Positions 59,682-64,000 of a stretch of DNA of 64,000 nucleotides are shown one piece after another. Below the pieces are notes generated by a model, which was given only the letters and a program-made list of their open reading frames with translations, was not told where the DNA came from and searched no databases. The DNA is taken from positions 124,001 to 188,000 of the forward strand of contig NZ_AQHN01000083.1 in NCBI RefSeq assembly GCF_000359745.1, in the 5' to 3' direction. The stretch's first letter is position 1. Each line of letters opens with the position of its first letter. Both the position numbers and the translations under genes were made by a program. This DNA comes from Rhizobium freirei PRF 81 (lineage in GTDB: Bacteria > Pseudomonadota > Alphaproteobacteria > Rhizobiales > Rhizobiaceae).

Positions 59682-61154
59682 ATGCCAGGCTCTTATTCCG
59701 TTGTCACCGGCCGCAAGGCGCGAAAGTTCTGCACCAACATGCTGGCCTGGCTTGATCAAAAAACCGAAATTGTTGAAGGCGCTGATCAGTCGTCACAATA
59801 TTTCGAGCCGGCTCACGCAGCTTATTATAATGGAAAGCCCGGTCAGCCGCTGAAACTCATGTTGCAGGCGCGCAGCGACTTCCTGTCGATCTGGCGTCGC
59901 GCTGACTATCGGGAGCATGTGGCGGAATTCAAACTGCTCGGCCGTCAGCTCGTTATTGTCAATTCGCCGGACACCATCCGCCACGTGGTGGCCAAGCGGC
60001 ACGAGAATTTCGAGCGCAAGACGCCGCAGATGCGCCGCGCGCTGGAATATCTTCTGGGCGACGGGCTGTTCATTTCGGACAAGGAGACCTGGAAACAGCG
60101 CAGGCCGCTGGTCTCCGATATTGTCCACAAGAATCGCGTGCCGGCCTTTGGTGCGATCATGCAGAATACGGCAAGCGAGCTTGCCGAGCGTTGGCAAAGT
60201 CTCGGGGAGGGGGCGGAGGTCAACGCCCTCTTCGAGATGGCGGGGCTGACCGCCGAAATCATCTCCCGCAGTGTCTTCGGCAATGATCTCGGCCAGGAGG
60301 GTGCCAATGCCGTCACCGAGGGATTTGCGAGCTATCAGGCGCTGGTCGATTCCATCAATCTCGGCTATTTCCTGGGCTTCGATGAGGGACTGCCGATCGT
60401 CAAGACACCGAACTTGCGCCGGTCGGTCAAGCGCATTCATCGCATCATCGACCAAGTGATCGAGGATCATCTGGCCGGCAAAGGCGACAACAGTTCGATG
60501 GTCGAGCTGCTGGTCCGTCGGCAACAGCGCAATCCCGAGCTGAAACTGGATGTCGTGGCGCTGCGAAACGAGGCGGCCACGATCTTCATGGCTGGTCACG
60601 AAACCACGGCGGCGACTTTGACTTGGGCATGGTATCTGCTCGCGGGTGCGCCATGGGTAGAGGCGGCCATTCATGCGGAAATCGAGGCTGTCTGCGGTAA
60701 CAGGGTGCCGTCGGTCGACGATGTTCCTGCGCTGAGCTGGTGCCGCGCGGTCATCGAGGAGACATTGCGTCTTTATCCGCCAGTGCCGATCCTGGCGCGG
60801 CAGGCGGCCGAAGCCGATGAGATCGGTGGCGTGAAAGTGCGCAAGGCTGCGCTCGTGTTGATCGTGCCTTGGCTTCTGCACCGAACTGAGACCCTGTTTC
60901 CCGAACCGCATCGGTTTCATCCGGAGCGTTTTTTGGGCGAGGCGCGACCAACCCCCTATAGCTACATTCCCTTTGCTGCCGGTCCTCGCGTATGCCCTGG
61001 TCTGCAATTCGGTCTCACCGAGGCGATCCTTTGCCTTGCAATTCTCGCCCAACGTTTTCGCATGCGGGTCAAGGAAGGACATAAAGTCCAGCCGCAATGC
61101 CGCCTCACATTGCGACCACGCGACGGCATGCCCGTAACGCTACACAGGCGCTGA
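59682..61154 (+). CDS. Cytochrome P450
   Basis: A 490-residue P450 monooxygenase. Core motifs are the I-helix oxygen-binding AGHETTAATLTWAWYLL (~303), K-helix ExxR in VIEETLRLYPPVPIL (~358), and the haem-binding FAAGPRVCPGLQFG with Cys at ~437. The substrate region FERKTPQMRRALEYLLGDGLF and good similarity in style to fatty-acid or alkane hydroxylases (CYP class E-like) are noted. ATG 59682 and ATG 59739 are both possible starts, neither with a good ribosome binding site. The following acyltransferase gene begins two bases after its stop, so a lipid-modifying role is plausible. Redox partners are not in the window. Confidence 0.9.
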   Translation: MPGSYSVVTGRKARKFCTNMLAWLDQKTEIVEGADQSSQYFEPAHAAYYNGKPGQPLKLMLQARSDFLSIWRRADYREHVAEFKLLGRQLVIVNSPDTIRHVVAKRHENFERKTPQMRRALEYLLGDGLFISDKETWKQRRPLVSDIVHKNRVPAFGAIMQNTASELAERWQSLGEGAEVNALFEMAGLTAEIISRSVFGNDLGQEGANAVTEGFASYQALVDSINLGYFLGFDEGLPIVKTPNLRRSVKRIHRIIDQVIEDHLAGKGDNSSMVELLVRRQQRNPELKLDVVALRNEAATIFMAGHETTAATLTWAWYLLAGAPWVEAAIHAEIEAVCGNRVPSVDDVPALSWCRAVIEETLRLYPPVPILARQAAEADEIGGVKVRKAALVLIVPWLLHRTETLFPEPHRFHPERFLGEARPTPYSYIPFAAGPRVCPGLQFGLTEAILCLAILAQRFRMRVKEGHKVQPQCRLTLRPRDGMPVTLHRR

Positions 61155-61156
61155 GA

Positions 61157-62158
61157 ATGACGGCCGGCGATGAAACCGCTAAAAGCAGTGCCGCTAGCAA
61201 GCGTAAGGCTTGGATCTATGAGCCGCCCAAAGCTCCCGCGTTGAGAGATTTCCTGGCTGGTGGTAATCGGCGTAAGGCATTCCTTGGCTATTGGCTTTAT
61301 GAGAACATCGACAATGCCGTGGATCTTTCCCTTTATTTTGCTTTTACACTTTTGCCGGTGCGGGCCCGCTCGGCACTCGGCGGCTGGCTTGGGCGGTTCC
61401 TGGCACCGCGTTTCCACAAGGGAGCCTATGCGCGTGCCGCCGCAAATCTGAAGACGATACGGCCGGAGCTCGGCGAGGCCGAACTTAACATGCTCCTGCA
61501 GCGCTACGCGGACTCGCAAGGCCGCCAGATGGCCGAATATTCCGCCGTGTCACAGCTGGCGCGCCGTCACGTGCGCAAGGTCGGCACGGAAGATATGGTC
61601 GACCGCTGTGCCGAAGGCCCCGTGATTTTCATTGCGCCACATGTCGCCAATTGGGAAGTGTTGGGGTGGTGCCTTCTCGATATGGGTCTACCCTTTGGGG
61701 TGAACTACGACCCCCCCAAACGTCGATCCCGCCGGTATATCGTCAATCGCATGCGCAGGAAGGGCGTCGGAGCTTCCATCCTGCAGCCCGGCCGTAGCTA
61801 CGTGCGCCCCGCTTTGCGGATTCTGGAAAACGGCGGCAACCTGCTAATTTTCTGCGACGAAGCTTTCAATGGCCGCATCCGCGCGCCCTTCTTTGGTCGG
61901 CCGGCTCATCTTGAAAGCAACTACGCCCTCGTCGCGCGTATGGCGAGCAAGACGAATGCACTGATATATCCGCTATTCATTACGCGGGAAAACGGAGCGA
62001 ACTTCCTATTCCATGCGCTGACGCCATTTAAGCTGCCGGCAGCCGCGGCTGTGGAGGGCCAGCTGATTGAGGACGTTTGCTTTTTGAACGCCGTGATAGA
62101 GCCCATCGTTCGAGAGTATCCTGAGCAATGGTATTTCGTGGACAATCGGATGCGATGA
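61157..62158 (+). CDS. LpxL/HtrB-family lipid acyltransferase
   Basis: A 333-residue acyltransferase of the lysophospholipid/lipid A lauroyl-acyltransferase family. The catalytic HX4E motif is HVANWE in IFIAPHVANWEVLGWCLLD, and the second conserved block is LLIFCDEAFNGRIRAPFFGRP. An N-terminal hydrophobic patch (AVDLSLYFAFTLLPVRARSAL) fits membrane association. ATG 61157 follows the P450 stop by two bases. It may transfer a long or hydroxylated acyl chain to lipid A or another surface lipid, with the P450 modifying that chain; this link is inference. Confidence 0.85.
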   Translation: MTAGDETAKSSAASKRKAWIYEPPKAPALRDFLAGGNRRKAFLGYWLYENIDNAVDLSLYFAFTLLPVRARSALGGWLGRFLAPRFHKGAYARAAANLKTIRPELGEAELNMLLQRYADSQGRQMAEYSAVSQLARRHVRKVGTEDMVDRCAEGPVIFIAPHVANWEVLGWCLLDMGLPFGVNYDPPKRRSRRYIVNRMRRKGVGASILQPGRSYVRPALRILENGGNLLIFCDEAFNGRIRAPFFGRPAHLESNYALVARMASKTNALIYPLFITRENGANFLFHALTPFKLPAAAAVEGQLIEDVCFLNAVIEPIVREYPEQWYFVDNRMR

Positions 62159-62182
62159 GGCTGGCGGATGCGATGAGACTGG
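62147..62182 (+). repeat. 18-bp tandem duplication over a stop codon
   Basis: CGGATGCGATGAGGCTGG (62147-62164) and CGGATGCGATGAGACTGG (62165-62182) differ at one base. The first copy contains the end and stop codon of the acyltransferase gene, so the coding end (RMR-stop) is repeated in frame downstream. Confidence 0.85.
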
Positions 62183-62458
62183 CAACGAAATTCGCTCGGC
62201 GCCGGGAAATCTCGCGAGAGTTGATGATTTGTCGTCTTATTTGTGAAATTCACGTAACGCGTTCGTCTTTAGGTTGCTCATTGCGCGTGATGGGTTGAAA
62301 TTTGGGAATGCCTAGGATAGGCGTCAGTCAAAGCAGTTGCGTGGCGTGCCTGCGCTGGATTTGAGCGCAGGCTGACTATTGGGTTGTGACATATCGCGCG
62401 CGGCTATAAGTACGACGCCATCTATTTTATTGTGATTTGAAGCGAGAATGGAATTTCG
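62159..62458 (+). other. Intergenic region before rmlB
   Basis: Apart from the short duplication at its left end, this 300-base region shows no gene. AT-rich sequence at 62410-62450 and a GAGAATGG upstream of ATG 62459 are the likely promoter end and ribosome binding area of rmlB. Confidence 0.5.
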
Positions 62459-63526
62459 ATGACGATCTTGGTTTCAGGCGGGGCTGGGTTTATTGGCGGG
62501 AACTTTGTTCTCGATTGGCTCGAGCAGCATGACGAAACCGTCATCAATCTCGACAAGCTGACCTATGCCGGCAATCTGGATACATTGAAGGGACTGAAGG
62601 GCAACAATCGTCATATGTTCGCGCATGGCGACATCGGTGACAGCAAGCTGGTGAGCGATCTACTTTCGATGCACAGGCCGCGTGCGGTGATCAATTTCGC
62701 AGCGGAGAGCCATGTCGACCGTTCGATCCATGGTCCCGGCGATTTCATCCAGACGAATGTCGTCGGCACCTTCAACCTGCTTGAATCAGTGCGCGGTTAT
62801 TGGGACGGTCTGCCGGATGATGAGAAGCAGGCATTCCGCTTCCTGCATGTCTCGACGGATGAGGTTTATGGTACGCTCTCCAAGGATGATGCGCCGTTCA
62901 ACGAACTCAATCGTTATGAGCCGAACAGCCCTTATTCGGCCAGCAAGGCGGCGTCAGACCATCTGGTTCGCGCCTGGCATCACACCTATGGCCTCCCGGT
63001 GCTGACGACGAATTGCAGCAACAATTACGGCCCCTATCATTTCCCGGAAAAGCTGATCCCGCTGGTGATCCTGAATGCGCTGTCCGGCAAGAGCCTTCCG
63101 ATCTATGGGGACGGCCAGCAAGTCAGAGACTGGCTCTATGTGCGGGATCATTGCAGCGCGATCCGTCGAGTGTTGGAGGCCGGAAAGATCGGCGAGACCT
63201 ATAATGTCGGCGGCTGGAACGAGAAGCCCAATCTCGATGTCGTGCATACGATTTGTGCGATCCTCGATGAGCTCAGGCCGAAGGCCGATGGCGGTCGCTA
63301 CAGCGATCAGATCAGCTTCGTGAAGGATCGGCCCGGCCATGATCGCCGCTATGCGATCGATGCCCGCAAGCTCGAGCGCGAGCTCGGCTGGAAGCCGCAG
63401 GAAACCTTCGAGACCGGCATTCGCAAGACGATCGAATGGTATCTCCAAAACCAGGACTGGGTGCGCAACGTCACCAGCGGCGCCTATCGTGAATGGCTTG
63501 GCAAGCAATACGAGGCCGAACTGTGA
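62459..63526 (+). CDS. rmlB: dTDP-glucose 4,6-dehydratase RmlB
   Basis: A 355-residue short-chain dehydrogenase/reductase, the second step of dTDP-L-rhamnose synthesis. The NAD site is VSGGAGFIGGNFVLDWL, AESHVDRSIHGP is typical, catalytic residues lie in HVSTDEVYGTLSKDD (Thr-Asp-Glu) and YSASKAASDHLVRAWH (Tyr-xxx-Lys). Substrate region: NNYGPYHFPEKLIPLVILNAL and VRDWLYVRDHCSAI. Rhamnose goes into lipopolysaccharide or exopolysaccharide. Its stop overlaps the rmlD GTG start. Confidence 0.95.
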   Translation: MTILVSGGAGFIGGNFVLDWLEQHDETVINLDKLTYAGNLDTLKGLKGNNRHMFAHGDIGDSKLVSDLLSMHRPRAVINFAAESHVDRSIHGPGDFIQTNVVGTFNLLESVRGYWDGLPDDEKQAFRFLHVSTDEVYGTLSKDDAPFNELNRYEPNSPYSASKAASDHLVRAWHHTYGLPVLTTNCSNNYGPYHFPEKLIPLVILNALSGKSLPIYGDGQQVRDWLYVRDHCSAIRRVLEAGKIGETYNVGGWNEKPNLDVVHTICAILDELRPKADGGRYSDQISFVKDRPGHDRRYAIDARKLERELGWKPQETFETGIRKTIEWYLQNQDWVRNVTSGAYREWLGKQYEAEL

Positions 63527-64000
63527 GCGCCGTTCTGATCACCGGTGCCAACGGGCAGGTCGGTTTCGAGTTGCAGCGCGCTCTTGCGCCACTGGGCGGT
63601 GTGATGGCTTTCACGCGTGCAGAGATGGATCTAGCCAGCGAAGCAGGCATCCTTGCCGCCTTGCGAGAGCACAAGCCGCATATCATCGTCAATCCTGCCG
63701 CCTATACGGCGGTCGATCGCGCGGAAAGCGATGCCGAGCTGGCGATGGCGGTTAATGCGTCGGCGCCCGGGCTCATGGCCCGTTGGGTAGCGGACAATGG
63801 CGCCTGGCTTGTCCATTACTCCACCGACTATGTCTTCGATGGCACGAAAGCGGATCCCTATGTCGAAGGGGATGTCGTCAATCCGCAGTCCGTCTACGGC
63901 GAAAGCAAGTGGCTGGGCGAAGAGGCAGTCCGGGCATCCGGTGCTCGTCACGCCATTCTGCGGACGAGTTGGGTCTATGGCCGCCATGGCAGCAATTTCC
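63523..64000 (+). CDS. rmlD: dTDP-4-dehydrorhamnose reductase RmlD (5' part)
   Basis: GTG 63523 overlaps the rmlB stop. About 159 codons are visible before the window ends. The NADPH site is VLITGANGQVGFELQ, followed by IIVNPAAYTAVDRAESDAELA and HYSTDYVFDGTKADPYVEGD, then the catalytic YGESKWLGEEAV (Tyr-xxx-Lys). This is the last reduction of dTDP-L-rhamnose synthesis. The 3' end lies outside the window, possibly followed by rmlA and rmlC. Confidence 0.9.
   Translation, partial: MSAVLITGANGQVGFELQRALAPLGGVMAFTRAEMDLASEAGILAALREHKPHIIVNPAAYTAVDRAESDAELAMAVNASAPGLMARWVADNGAWLVHYSTDYVFDGTKADPYVEGDVVNPQSVYGESKWLGEEAVRASGARHAILRTSWVYGRHGSNF

Noticed and set aside
1..64000. CRISPR arrays, rRNA or tRNA genes and complete insertion sequences
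   Set aside because: No regularly spaced identical repeats of the right size, no tRNA-like folds and no transposase genes with terminal repeats were seen on reading.

Overview
The window looks like DNA of a Rhizobium-type alphaproteobacterium (Rhizobiaceae). The evidence is a TraG-TraD-TraC/oriT/TraA transfer region of the rhizobial plasmid type, a bcsN-bcsA-bcsB-bcsZ cellulose cluster in rhizobial order, many ATGA-coupled sugar ABC operons, and a set of small plasmid genes (KlcA/ArdB antirestriction, DUF5983, DUF932, DUF1173, DUF6117, Toprim, DUF2493, WGR) that travel together on rhizobial plasmids. No rRNA, tRNA, CRISPR array or complete insertion sequence was seen.

Positions 1-13490 are a decaying conjugative-plasmid backbone. 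It carries two type II toxin-antitoxin modules, the plasmid housekeeping genes above, traG-traD-traC, and a recognisable oriT with a perfect 7-bp inverted repeat. Several genes are broken. A DUF5983 gene has a frameshift in an A6 run. A DUF6117 gene appears fused to the last ~90 codons of a Strawberry-notch-type helicase. A small membrane protein gene has a frameshift and a nonsense codon. The relaxase gene traA is cut off after about 216 codons. At 13490/13491 traA runs directly into a 3.6-kb piece of phage DNA that encodes the C-terminal part of a modular tail-fibre protein (decapeptide repeats plus three jelly-roll-like modules).

Positions 17057-25376 are an accessory island. It has a SAM-methyltransferase-like gene, an AraC regulator, an MFS exporter translationally coupled to a 469-residue protein I cannot assign, three small XRE regulators and a HipBA-like module. 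The methyltransferase/MFS/unknown set could be a small uncharacterised metabolite or metallophore system.

Positions 25811-50116 are nutrient uptake and catabolism. There is a polar amino-acid ABC importer without its ATPase, in an operon with a CapA-family metallophosphatase and divergent from a LysR regulator. Next come an altronate-dehydratase-like enzyme, a two-component system and a ribose-type ABC importer with an SMP-30 lactonase. The last unit (41631-50116) has an XRE-cupin regulator, a second sugar ABC importer, a phosphotriesterase-family hydrolase, a glutamine-amidotransferase-like protein, a PfkB kinase, a BtpA/SgcQ-family protein and an M20 amidohydrolase. It has no obvious textbook pathway and is my best candidate for an undescribed catabolic system. 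Two copies of TCAAGTnACTTGA sit in front of its first transporter gene.

Positions 50188-64000 concern the cell surface. They hold the cellulose synthase operon (bcsN, then bcsA, bcsB, bcsZ and a barrel-less TPR protein), a cytochrome P450 followed by an LpxL/HtrB-type acyltransferase, and dTDP-rhamnose genes rmlB and rmlD, the latter cut by the window edge. All assignments come from reading the sequence and from memory of protein families; no database search was run.
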